A DNA stretch of 10,744 bases, from contig WGEI01000342.1 of NCBI GenBank assembly GCA_015492875.1, positions 1 to 10,744 of the forward strand. The letters are read 5' to 3'. Made by a program: the position numbers and the translations under genes. The notes beneath the pieces were generated by a model. The model was not told where the DNA came from. It was given only the letters and a program-made list of their open reading frames with translations, and searched no databases. Numbering within the stretch: the first letter of the stretch is position 1; each line of letters starts with the position of its first letter. The stretch comes from Anaerolineae bacterium. GTDB taxonomy: Bacteria > Chloroflexota > Anaerolineae > Aggregatilineales > Phototrophicaceae. Below are positions 1 to 7,062 of this stretch, piece after piece.

Positions 1-24
1 GAAATAGTGTGTAAGAATTTTTAT

Positions 25-33
25 AAGGAAGAG
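25..33 (+). promoter_or_regulatory. Ribosome binding site fixing the permease start at 37
   Basis: AAGGAAGAG ends three bases before ATG 37, with its AAGGA core seven bases upstream of the start. It would lie inside the coding region if the GTG at position 7 were used, so it argues for the shorter protein. Confidence 0.6.
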
Positions 34-36
34 CTT

Positions 37-2121
37 ATGACTACCGCACAAGCCAACCATACCCCTTTTCACGATGTGGACGAACAGACCTACCGTCGCC
101 GCATTCGTGCGTGGGTGCTCTATGACTGGGCGAACTCGGCCTTCGTGACGACAGTTCTCGCCGCAATGCTCCCCGCTTACTATAGCAGCGTTGCCGGCGC
201 GACATTGCCCAGCGAAGCCACCGCCACCGGTTACTGGAGCTTAACCCTCAGCATTGCGCTCTTTATCAGCGCTTTGCTTTCACCAATTCTCGGCACAGTA
301 TCCGATGTTATGCGTGGCAAAAAGCGCTTCTTCACCATCTTTCTCATGATTGGCGTCATTGCTACCGGCTTTATGGTACTTATCAATACTGGCGATTGGC
401 TGTTGGCCTCGCTTTTGTTGATATTTGGTCGCGTTGGCTTCAGTGGCGCGATCATTTTCTATGATGCCTTTCTGCCCCATATCGCCCGCCCAGAAGACCA
501 AGACATTGTTTCTACGCGGGGCTATGCTATGGGCTATCTAGGTGGCGGCTTATTGCTGGCGATTAACGTCGCCATGTTCATGTTCATTCCCGATTCATTG
601 TTTGAACATGCTGGTATTCGTCTCTCATTTTTGAGCGTTGCCGTTTGGTGGTTGCTGTTCAGCATTCCCTTATTGCGCAATGTGCCAGAGCCGCCAGCCG
701 CTACTGCCGCGCTTAAACCCGGCGAAACCGTCATCGGCGTCAGCTTCAAACGCCTTAAAGAGACTTTTGGCGATATTCGCCGCTATAGCGAGCTGTTCAA
801 ATATCTAGTCGCGTTCCTCATCTATAACGACGCCATCGGCACAATCATCGGCGTTGCGGTGATTTATGGCGCAGAGCTGGGATTTGGCACTTTAGAGTTA
901 GTGTTAGCGTTGTTACTTGTGCAATTTGTTGGCATCCCCTTTAGTCTTATCTTCGGGCGCTTGCCGGGGCGTAAAAGCCAGCGCCGTTCATTCTATCTCG
1001 CGTTCATTCTGTTCAATCTCGTCGCGCTGCCACTTGTTGGCATTATTGGCTCACAAGCCTTGCCAGAAGATGTCGCCGGTCGCCCGCCTGCGCCATTTGA
1101 ATCGACAGCAGCGGCTTATGGTGAAGGGGTTTATGGCATGGATGAAGAGGTCGTTACGTTAGAAGGCGATTGGTCACAGACCGTTGTTTCTGGCGATGAA
1201 CTCATTGGCGAGGGCGCTTTAGCCAGCATCAGCGCCGCGCTTGCTGGTCGCCCAGATGATGCCGCATATGCGTTCACAGAGTCTCCGGATGCCCGTTTGA
1301 CTTTTCGGTTCAATGGGCAGACGCTAGAGCTAACCCATAGCGTTGGGCCTGACCACGGTATTCTAGCCGTTGAGCTAGATGGCAAGCCATTGATGGAAAC
1401 TATCACTGAGGACGGGCAGGAGGTAGAACGCCCCCTCACATTAGACCTCTATAACGAAACGCTGCGCTATAACGAAACATTTGCCATCACCGCGCCAGAA
1501 GTTGGCGAACATACCCTCACACTTGTGAATACAGGCGAGGCCAATCCGCAGAGCAATGGCACGCGCGTTGGCATCGCTAAACTGACCGTTTTGCCACCAT
1601 CCCGCGTCAGTAGCTTACCTGTGATTATGGGGATACTTTTAGCCCTACAAGCGCTGGGTTTGGTATTCGCCTATCTCACACAGCGTTTCTTCACCCCATT
1701 GGCAGATAAACTCGATACGCGCCGCAGCATTTTGCTGGCCTTGTTGGTGTATTGTGCCATCTCTATCTGGGGCTTCTTCCTCAGCGCAACGATTGAATTC
1801 TGGTTCTTAGCGTGGATGGTCGCAGTGGTGCAGGGCGGTAGCCAAGCCCTCAGCCGTAGCCTCTATGCCAGCATGTGCCCATCGGCCAAAAGCGGCGAAT
1901 TCTTTGGGCTGTATAGCATTATGGAGAAGTTCGCTTCGATTATTGGGCCGTTGCTCTTTGCCCTTGCCGTCGCTGCGTTTGATAGCAGCCGCCCCGCTAT
2001 CCTCAGTTTGATTGCCCTCTTTGTGATTGGCGGCTACCTGTTAACGCGAGTAGATATTGAAAAGGGGCAACAAGTAGCACGGGAAGAAGACGCCGCGATT
2101 TACGGTGCTGCTGCCGAATAG
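37..2121 (+). CDS. MFS permease of the UMF1/Atg22 group with a large extracytoplasmic insert
   Basis: Predicted inner-membrane transporter of 694 residues; substrate unknown. Family signatures seen are YDWANSAF at residues 29-36, the QGGSQALSRSLYASMCP stretch at 599-615 and EFFGLYSIMEKFASIIGP at 621-638, all typical of UMF1/Atg22-like MFS proteins. About 14 hydrophobic segments can be read, near residues 30-48, 66-88, 98-118, 121-143, 163-185, 196-213, 255-277, 286-308, 317-338, 527-548, 565-583, 588-606, 633-648 and 653-671. Family members usually have 12 segments and about 430-450 residues. The excess is a block of two extra segments flanking a hydrophilic beta-rich domain (about 340-526), which should face outside. 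ATG 37 is chosen because AAGGAAGAG lies just before it; a GTG at 7 in the same frame would add ten residues but has no such site. The gene converges on the acetyltransferase at 2168. Confidence 0.88.
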   Translation: MTTAQANHTPFHDVDEQTYRRRIRAWVLYDWANSAFVTTVLAAMLPAYYSSVAGATLPSEATATGYWSLTLSIALFISALLSPILGTVSDVMRGKKRFFTIFLMIGVIATGFMVLINTGDWLLASLLLIFGRVGFSGAIIFYDAFLPHIARPEDQDIVSTRGYAMGYLGGGLLLAINVAMFMFIPDSLFEHAGIRLSFLSVAVWWLLFSIPLLRNVPEPPAATAALKPGETVIGVSFKRLKETFGDIRRYSELFKYLVAFLIYNDAIGTIIGVAVIYGAELGFGTLELVLALLLVQFVGIPFSLIFGRLPGRKSQRRSFYLAFILFNLVALPLVGIIGSQALPEDVAGRPPAPFESTAAAYGEGVYGMDEEVVTLEGDWSQTVVSGDELIGEGALASISAALAGRPDDAAYAFTESPDARLTFRFNGQTLELTHSVGPDHGILAVELDGKPLMETITEDGQEVERPLTLDLYNETLRYNETFAITAPEVGEHTLTLVNTGEANPQSNGTRVGIAKLTVLPPSRVSSLPVIMGILLALQALGLVFAYLTQRFFTPLADKLDTRRSILLALLVYCAISIWGFFLSATIEFWFLAWMVAVVQGGSQALSRSLYASMCPSAKSGEFFGLYSIMEKFASIIGPLLFALAVAAFDSSRPAILSLIALFVIGGYLLTRVDIEKGQQVAREEDAAIYGAAAE

Positions 2122-2132
2122 TCAGCTAATGC

Positions 2133-2165
2133 AAAAAATGGGGCGGTGGTGTGCCGCCCCGTTGC
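2133..2165. terminator. Shared intrinsic terminator between convergent genes
   Basis: GGGGCGG (2140-2146) pairs perfectly with CCGCCCC (2154-2160) around a 7-base loop. Read on the minus strand, the hairpin is followed by ATTTTTT (2139-2133), a good U-tract, so it is a strong terminator for the acetyltransferase gene. On the plus strand the following bases, GTTGCGTTTATT, are only weakly T-rich, so termination of the permease transcript is plausible but less certain. Confidence 0.8.
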
Positions 2166-2167
2166 GT

Positions 2168-3136
2168 TTATTCTAGCTCGTTGATATACAGGATTTCTGC
2201 AGGTTGGGTGACGAACCCTAACTCTAAATTGAGCAAATACATCGGGTTATTCTGCTCGTTCCATGTGCAAATGACGCGGTCGCCCATGTCTTTGGCCAAA
2301 CGTATCGCCCGCACTTTCAGCGCTCTAGCGATGCCTTTGCGCCGCCATTCACGTTTTACACCAGTGAGACCTATATAGAGCATATCGCTGCCCAAACTGC
2401 GCCATAGCGTACTCACGCCAACATAGTCACCATCTGCGGCAACAGCGATGAAGTTGCCTTCGGGTATGAAGCCTTTGTGTTTTTCGCTGTGGCGCTCTAT
2501 CCAATCCTCAAATGGGACTTTGGTGGGTTCGCGCGCAGCGGGGACATCTTGCGATAGCACCCACTCTAATTCATAGAGCTTGCGCATAGCATCTGGGTCT
2601 TCTTCTAATAGTTCGGTCAAGGTCTTTATCTGTACGCCGTTGGCGGCTACTTTCGCCGCTACGCCCGCATAGCGTGAAAAGTCGAAGTTCGCTGTATCGA
2701 GGCGCGATTCCCAATTACGCATCTTCTCGACAAAGCCGCGCTTCTCCAAAAAACGGATGCTGAACGGGCGGCTTTCCGTAGTCCACGTATGCAGCTCATT
2801 GCCATCATATGCTTCTCGCATACACCGCAGTATGTGGTCATAAAGCGCTTGCCCAATGCCGCGCCCGCGATATTGCTCTAAAACGCCGCCATTGATGAAA
2901 AAGCGTTGCGGGTCATAGAGCCATGGCATATGAAAAAATACGCCATAACCCACTGTTTCTCCATTTTGCTCCACCATAAAGCGCCGCAGCACATAATGCG
3001 AATTTTCGTATAATTTATCATCAAGGCGTAAATCTTCCGCGCTGGTAGGATGTTCTGGCCATATCCGTGTGCGCAGGTTAGCTAGCACAGCGTAATCCGC
3101 GGCGCTGAATTTGAACTCTCGAATAGTAATCCCCAT
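2168..3136 (-). CDS. Tandem-GNAT N-acetyltransferase
   Basis: A 322-residue cytoplasmic protein with two GNAT (acetyl-CoA-dependent N-acetyltransferase) folds. The N-terminal unit (about residues 3-147) has the acetyl-CoA pyrophosphate-binding motif A at 85-98 (Q88-YRGRGIG) and the usual late FLEKRGF at 129-135. The C-terminal unit (about 168-320) has VKREWRRKGIARAL at 260-273 and the NNPMYLLNLELGF stretch at 296-308. Both motif A copies look intact, so both halves may bind acetyl-CoA. The acceptor substrate cannot be deduced; small amines, antibiotics and protein N-termini are all possible for this fold. The ATG start is preceded on the minus strand by GGAG (complement of 3144-3147) at 7 bases. 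It is monocistronic in this window, with a strong terminator just downstream and a long upstream region. Confidence 0.88.
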   Translation of the reverse strand: MGITIREFKFSAADYAVLANLRTRIWPEHPTSAEDLRLDDKLYENSHYVLRRFMVEQNGETVGYGVFFHMPWLYDPQRFFINGGVLEQYRGRGIGQALYDHILRCMREAYDGNELHTWTTESRPFSIRFLEKRGFVEKMRNWESRLDTANFDFSRYAGVAAKVAANGVQIKTLTELLEEDPDAMRKLYELEWVLSQDVPAAREPTKVPFEDWIERHSEKHKGFIPEGNFIAVAADGDYVGVSTLWRSLGSDMLYIGLTGVKREWRRKGIARALKVRAIRLAKDMGDRVICTWNEQNNPMYLLNLELGFVTQPAEILYINELE

Positions 3137-3251
3137 ACAACTACTCCAAACGTTGTTCCTTTTGGCAATACAAAACTATATGGCAAAAAATGCCACTACT
3201 TAACCCGATATGGTTTGAGCAACAATCTATAACGGCGGGGCGCGGGTTGGC

Positions 3252-3277
3252 TGTTGTTACAACATTTAGAGGCCTCT
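3252..3277. repeat. Two adjacent short palindromes, possible operator
   Basis: TGTTGT-T-ACAACA (3252-3264) is a perfect 6-base inverted repeat around one base, and AGAGGCCTCT (3268-3277) is a perfect 10-base palindrome three bases later. Size and position fit a dimeric repressor site between divergent genes, but no regulator gene is adjacent and no known consensus was recognised. Confidence 0.3.
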
Positions 3278-3317
3278 TTTAACTGTAATTGAATGCTTAT
3301 GAACCACTATAACGCGC

Positions 3318-3335
3318 TTTGATGATAAAATCAAA
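3318..3335. repeat. Inverted repeat TTTGAT-GATAAA-ATCAAA
   Basis: A perfect 6-base inverted repeat with a 6-base spacer, upstream of the carboxylase start by about 150 bases. It could be an operator or a weak hairpin. The A+T-rich arms make chance occurrence quite possible. Confidence 0.25.
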
Positions 3336-3473
3336 CCCTTTATGAGCCATTGTGACCTTTCTGTAAAATCCATATCTTGATGAGAACGTATAAATTGAAC
3401 AATGCTTCTGGCTATAGCGGGATGCCTTCGCCTTGTAAAATAAGGGCTAAGTCGATCATCAGAATAACAGCCT

Positions 3474-3478
3474 AAGGA
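3474..3478 (+). promoter_or_regulatory. Ribosome binding site for the GTG start of mccB
   Basis: AAGGA is seven bases before GTG 3486. No in-frame ATG competes nearby, and the conserved N-terminal region begins soon after, so the GTG start is well supported. Confidence 0.65.
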
Positions 3479-3485
3479 TTGCACT

Positions 3486-5096
3486 GTGGAAATCATTGAA
3501 TCGCACGTGAACCCCAACGACCCGCAATTTAAGGCCAACGCCGCTTACCATCAAGCGCTTGCGCAAGAACTTCGTGAGCGTTTATCGCAAGTGCGGCAAG
3601 GTGGCCATCCCCGTGCCCACGAACGTCACAAAGAACAGGGCAAACTCTTCGTTCGTGACCGCATCGACCGCCTGCTTGATCCCGGCGCGCCGTTCCTAGA
3701 ACTGTCTCCCTTAGCCGCTTGGGATGTCTATAATGGCGAAGCGCCCGGCGCGGGTATCGTTACTGGGATTGGTCGTGTGAGCGGGGTGGAATGCCTCATC
3801 GTGGCGAATGATGCCACCGTCAAAGGCGGCACATATTTCCCGCTGACCGTCAAAAAACATTTGCGCGCCCAGCAAGTAGCGCTAGAGAACCATCTGCCCT
3901 GTATCTACCTCGTAGATAGTGGCGGGGCGTTTTTGCCTATGCAGGATGAAGTATTTCCCGATGTTGATGACTTTGGCCGCATTTTCTATAACCAAGCCAC
4001 AATGAGCGCCGTTGGCATCCCGCAGATTGCCGCCGTGATGGGGAGTTGTACGGCGGGGGGCGCTTATGTGCCCGCAATGTCTGATGAGACGGTGATTGTC
4101 AAAGGTATCGGCACGATTTTTCTCGGCGGTCCCCCATTAGTGAAAGCCGCCACTGGCGAAGAAGTCACCGCCGAAGAGCTAGGTGGGGCGGATGTCCATA
4201 CCCGCGTGAGTGGCGTCGCCGACCATTATGCCGAAGACGATGAACATGCCCTCCAGATTGTCCGCGATATTGTCGCCACATTGAACTATAAAAAGCGGGT
4301 GGATTGGGCAATCCAACCGCCAGAAGACCCGCTATACAACCCCCAAGAGCTTTATGGCATCATTCCCCAAACTTTCCGCGAAACATATGACGTTCGTGAG
4401 GTCATCGCCCGTATTGTCGATGGTAGCCGCCTACGCGAATTCAAAGCGAACTATGGCGCAACATTGGTCTGTGGTTTTGCCCATATTGAGGGCTATCCTG
4501 TCGGCATTATCGCCAACAACGGCGTACTTTTCAGCGAGAGCGCCCTCAAAGGCACACATTTCATCGAGCTATGCACCGCCCGCAATATCCCGCTAGTATT
4601 CCTCCAAAATATCACGGGCTTCATGGTCGGACGTGAGTATGAAGCGGGGGGCATCGCCAAAGATGGGGCGAAAATGGTGCATGCGGTTGCTAATGCGGCT
4701 GTGCCCAAGTTCACGGTTATCATCGGTGGCAGCTTTGGCGCGGGAAATTATGGCATGTGTGGCCGCGCCTATAGCCCGCGCTTTTTATGGATGTGGCCTA
4801 ATGCCCGCATCAGCGTTATGGGCGGAGAGCAAGCCGCTAATGTGTTGTTGACTGTCAAACGTGACCAACTCGCGCGGCGCGGTTTGCCAGATATGACGCC
4901 AGACGAGCAAGAAGCGTTTAAGCGCCCCATCCTTGAAAAATATGAGCGTGAAGGCAACCCCTACTACTCAACCGCCCGCCTATGGGATGACGGCATCTTA
5001 GACCCAACCGAGACCCGCCGCGTCCTCGCATTAGCGCTCAGTGCTGCCGCCAATCAGATCAGCCACGAAACACAGTACGGCGTGTTCAGGATGTAA
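3486..5096 (+). CDS. mccB: Acyl-CoA carboxylase beta subunit (methylcrotonyl-CoA carboxylase carboxyltransferase)
   Basis: Carboxyltransferase subunit of a biotin-dependent acyl-CoA carboxylase. It moves the carboxyl group from carboxybiotin to the acyl-CoA, most likely 3-methylcrotonyl-CoA in leucine/isovalerate breakdown. The 536 residues are full length for the MccB group and hold both crotonase-like lobes. Seen motifs: HERHKEQGKLFVRDRIDRLLD near 45-65, APGAGIVTGIGRVSG at 86-100, NDATVKGGTYFPLTVKKHL at 108-126, DSGGAFLP at 144-151, GSCTAGGAYVPAMSDE at 186-201, QNITGFMVG at 374-382, and GGSFGAGNYGMCGRAYSPRF at 414-433, which carries the C-lobe oxyanion-hole glycines. This set is closer to MccB than to propionyl-CoA carboxylase beta. 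The start is GTG with AAGGA (3474-3478) seven bases upstream. No biotin carboxylase subunit (mccA) or other leucine-pathway gene is next to it here, so the partner must be encoded elsewhere. Confidence 0.92.
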   Translation: MEIIESHVNPNDPQFKANAAYHQALAQELRERLSQVRQGGHPRAHERHKEQGKLFVRDRIDRLLDPGAPFLELSPLAAWDVYNGEAPGAGIVTGIGRVSGVECLIVANDATVKGGTYFPLTVKKHLRAQQVALENHLPCIYLVDSGGAFLPMQDEVFPDVDDFGRIFYNQATMSAVGIPQIAAVMGSCTAGGAYVPAMSDETVIVKGIGTIFLGGPPLVKAATGEEVTAEELGGADVHTRVSGVADHYAEDDEHALQIVRDIVATLNYKKRVDWAIQPPEDPLYNPQELYGIIPQTFRETYDVREVIARIVDGSRLREFKANYGATLVCGFAHIEGYPVGIIANNGVLFSESALKGTHFIELCTARNIPLVFLQNITGFMVGREYEAGGIAKDGAKMVHAVANAAVPKFTVIIGGSFGAGNYGMCGRAYSPRFLWMWPNARISVMGGEQAANVLLTVKRDQLARRGLPDMTPDEQEAFKRPILEKYEREGNPYYSTARLWDDGILDPTETRRVLALALSAAANQISHETQYGVFRM

Positions 5097-5113
5097 GGGG
5101 GAACTGCACATAA

Positions 5114-5130
5114 TATAATTTTGTTATAAA
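5114..5130 (+). promoter_or_regulatory. Candidate promoter for the receiver-domain gene
   Basis: The short gap after mccB is strongly A+T-rich. It contains an exact TATAAT (5114-5119) and an extended -10-like TG-T-TATAAA (5122-5130). Neither has a good -35 box at 16-18 bases. No terminator hairpin follows mccB, so read-through from mccB is also possible. Confidence 0.4.
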
Positions 5131-5173
5131 CTAGCCTACAAAGTGAAACACAGAGGTCTGTTGTTGGTGATAC

Positions 5174-5548
5174 ATGGCAAAGAAAACTATTCTCATCATT
5201 GAAGATACACCCGAATTGGCCGAGATGATGATGCTCGCATTACGCACTTTACCCAATCTTCATATTCACCACGCACATCGGGGGGAAGCCGCGCTAGATT
5301 GGCTAGAGCAAAATCACGTGGATTTAATCGTGCTCGATATTGCTATGCCCGGTATGAATGGGTGGGAAGTGTTAGAGGCGATAAAAGAGCGCGTTCGTGC
5401 CGAAGGTATTAAAGTCGTTGTCACGACGGCATTTGCCGACCCCGCCAACCGCCTCATTGGTAAGTTTCAGGATATTGCCGTTTATATGACCAAACCCTAC
5501 CGCGTCACGGAATTGCGCCAAGTGATTGCTGAGCAGTTGGGCTTATAG
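5174..5548 (+). CDS. Stand-alone response regulator receiver (CheY-like) protein
   Basis: A 124-residue cytoplasmic protein made of one receiver domain and no output domain. All phospho-switch residues are present: the acidic pair E10-D11, phosphoacceptor D55 in IVLDIAMPGMNGW, the T84/T85 switch position, Y104 and K107-P108 in YMTKPY. It should accept phosphate from a histidine kinase or phosphotransfer protein and act through protein-protein contact, as CheY or Spo0F do. No kinase is adjacent; the incomplete sensor gene at 9054 is the only possible partner in the window, which is conjecture. An in-frame stop (TGA 5168-5170) lies just upstream, so ATG 5174 is the first possible start. The GGTGA at 5166-5170 is only three bases away, a poor ribosome site. 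It converges with the methyltransferase gene with a 3-base gap. Confidence 0.9.
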   Translation: MAKKTILIIEDTPELAEMMMLALRTLPNLHIHHAHRGEAALDWLEQNHVDLIVLDIAMPGMNGWEVLEAIKERVRAEGIKVVVTTAFADPANRLIGKFQDIAVYMTKPYRVTELRQVIAEQLGL

Positions 5549-5551
5549 TGC

Positions 5552-6436
5552 TTAAACGGGCTTGCGTGCGTATACAACTAAACTTGTCGAGTGCAGAACG
5601 CGCAATTTCACCAGCGCAACATCGATAACTTTAATAACTCGCAGCAAGGGCAAGGCGATTGCATCTGGTAAAGAGATTTGGTGTGCCAAATAGCCCGTTA
5701 CGGCGGGTTTTCTCGTTTGGTGCTCAATGATGAAGCGCTCTTGCACCAGCTTTAACCAATCGTGTTCGCGCCCTGCGCCCTCAAAGGGCGAAAGCCCCTC
5801 TGCTTCCATGCTAGCGCGGATGCGTTGCGGGGCGCGCATGCCAAACTTCAGCAGGCCGCCCAACTTCTCACGATAACTGACTGTTGTTGGCAAGATGAAC
5901 ATTAGCCCACCAGCAAAGAGCGATGTCAACAATGTGCTGTTCCCCACCGAATCATTGATCCAAAACAACCCGCCGGGTTTTAGCGCTTGGTAAATTTGTT
6001 CAATGACGTGCTCCATTTCCACTAGGTGGTGAAGTGTGCCTTTGGTGACGATAACATCATAGCTATTAGGCGCTAGTTCAATGCGATTGAGGTCGGCGCG
6101 CTGGTATGTCGTTGTGCCTTCAGTCTCCGTAGCGACTTTTTCATAGTAGTCGCGGGCGATTTGCAACGACTTCTCGCTGATATCTAGCCCAGTAGCATCC
6201 GCCCCGCGCTGTGCCATCGCCAATGTCAGCCAACCAGAAGCACAACCAAGCTCTAGCGTTTTCATGCCGGGCTGTATTTGCGCTAACAGGGCGTCTATAT
6301 CGCGGGTATGAGAAATCACATTGTGGCGCAGGTGTCGATGCGCCCGCCAATCCGGCGGCACTGTCGCTGCATTCGCTTCGTCCACACTGCCCCAAAGTTC
6401 TGCTTCTTGTTGTAACTTCTCTTCGTAAGATGCCAT
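5552..6436 (-). CDS. Class I SAM-dependent methyltransferase
   Basis: A 294-residue soluble methyltransferase; substrate unknown. The Rossmann-type core spans about residues 40-165. Motif I, LELGCASGW (61-69), binds SAM. GLDIS (83-87) supplies acidic D85 for the ribose hydroxyls, RADL (113-116) lies next to the adenine, YDVIV (126-130) and TLHHL (134-138) form motif IV/post-IV, and ALKPGG (151-156) precedes strand 5. The layout resembles UbiE/Coq5-like and other small-molecule methyltransferases. The C-terminal 130 residues are a lid/substrate region with a hydrophobic stretch (TSLFAGGLMFILP, 171-183) that could contact a lipid or membrane, but this is only suggestive. The site before the ATG is poor (GGCGAGA on the minus strand). 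It lies 77 bases downstream of the two small membrane-protein genes on the same strand and may be partly cotranscribed with them. Confidence 0.88.
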   Translation of the reverse strand: MASYEEKLQQEAELWGSVDEANAATVPPDWRAHRHLRHNVISHTRDIDALLAQIQPGMKTLELGCASGWLTLAMAQRGADATGLDISEKSLQIARDYYEKVATETEGTTTYQRADLNRIELAPNSYDVIVTKGTLHHLVEMEHVIEQIYQALKPGGLFWINDSVGNSTLLTSLFAGGLMFILPTTVSYREKLGGLLKFGMRAPQRIRASMEAEGLSPFEGAGREHDWLKLVQERFIIEHQTRKPAVTGYLAHQISLPDAIALPLLRVIKVIDVALVKLRVLHSTSLVVYARKPV

Positions 6437-6476
6437 TGACTATCTCGCCACTACCACAATCGAAACAAGCCGCCTA

Positions 6477-6505
6477 ACTATGCGGGTTTTACCCCCAAAA
6501 ATCAA
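6477..6505 (-). promoter_or_regulatory. Candidate promoter for the methyltransferase
   Basis: On the minus strand TTGATT (6505-6500), a 17-base spacer, then CATAGT (6482-6477): each box matches the sigma-70 consensus at 4 of 6 positions with ideal spacing. It sits in the 77-base gap before the methyltransferase start. No terminator is seen in the gap, so read-through from the upstream pair is also possible. Confidence 0.3.
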
Positions 6506-6513
6506 GCCTATGC

Positions 6514-7050
6514 CTATTCTTCATCTAGGAAATCGAAAAGCTCATCTTGGTCACGTTCCCGGTCGCGGTGCTTCCGCAGATTGCTGCCGCCGCGCAATGT
6601 GCTGCCGCCCTCAGCTGTATGGCCACCGCGTCGTTTCATCGGTGGGAAGGGGGAGCCTTTTCTGCTAGATAGGCCGCGTTTGCGCTTTCCGCCTAATTGC
6701 CCTTGTTTAGGCGCGTGGCCGGGGCGTAGTCCCTTTTGCTTTGTTTCCATCTTTGCAGGCGGTTTTGCTGGTGGCGCGCCCTGCGCATCGAAAGTTGTGC
6801 CGCCACCATGACGCCGTAAGGCCTCATCAAAATCGAGCGATTGCGCCTGCGCTTTTATATCGCTCAATTTGCGCTTACTGCGGGGCAGTCTGGTGCCACT
6901 ATCGCCCTCAATAATATCGCCATCACCGAAGAATTCGCGGATAATTGGCCCCAGTAAGCCACGCCCTGTGAAGAAGGCAAATATCGCCAAACTTAAAACA
7001 CACAAGAGCGATAATCCACAAACCATTACCAATAATACGCCGATTTCCAT
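6514..7050 (-). CDS. Small single-pass membrane protein with basic tail and LDFDEALRRH motif
   Basis: A 178-residue protein not recognised as a known family. Residues 4-28 form one hydrophobic segment (GVLLVMVCGLSLLCVLSLA and onward), followed by arginines at 30 and 38, so the long C-terminal part should be cytoplasmic. The motif LDFDEALRRH is at 72-81. After it comes a probably disordered region rich in Gly, Pro, Lys and Arg (about 82-167, with KRKR at 122-125 and a hexapeptide repeat GGSTLR-GGSNLR at 148-159), ending in an acidic tail DELFDFLDEE (169-178). The basic region could bind nucleic acid or anionic lipid, which is inference only. The start has GAAAGGG six bases upstream on the minus strand. 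It lies 12 bases after the 148-residue gene, which carries the same motif, so the two form an operon. Confidence 0.75.
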   Translation of the reverse strand: MEIGVLLVMVCGLSLLCVLSLAIFAFFTGRGLLGPIIREFFGDGDIIEGDSGTRLPRSKRKLSDIKAQAQSLDFDEALRRHGGGTTFDAQGAPPAKPPAKMETKQKGLRPGHAPKQGQLGGKRKRGLSSRKGSPFPPMKRRGGHTAEGGSTLRGGSNLRKHRDRERDQDELFDFLDEE

Positions 7051-7062
7051 AAACGCCCTTTC

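Larger units (their letters stand above)
3137..3485. other. Divergent intergenic region between acetyltransferase and carboxylase
   Basis: No credible gene is seen in this 349-base spacer, and no tRNA or obvious structured RNA. It must hold promoters for both divergent genes. It contains several short perfect inverted repeats: TGGCA-5-TGCCA (3181-3195), TGTTGT-T-ACAACA (3252-3264), AGAGGCCTCT (3268-3277) and TTTGAT-6-ATCAAA (3318-3335). A weak plus-strand promoter candidate is TTGTGA, 17 bases, then TATCTT (3350-3378), with both boxes 4/6 to consensus. The base composition is more A+T-rich than the flanking genes, as expected for a control region. Confidence 0.5.

Noticed and set aside
1131..1439. 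A 102-codon minus-strand frame inside the permease gene.
   Set aside because: It is the antisense reading of the inserted domain, with low-complexity Ser-rich composition and no domain.
3422..3475. A 17-codon plus-strand frame whose stop overlaps the mccB ribosome site, possible leader peptide.
   Set aside because: No convincing ribosome site, no run of regulatory codons and no attenuator hairpins after it; likely chance.
3266..3538. A 90-codon minus-strand frame across the spacer and the start of mccB.
   Set aside because: It overlaps the well-supported mccB start in antisense, has no recognisable domain, and its composition looks like a random reading of non-coding sequence.
6481..6500. 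GGGT-AAA-ACCC hairpin before the methyltransferase as a terminator.
   Set aside because: The stem is only four base pairs and no T-tract follows on the minus strand.
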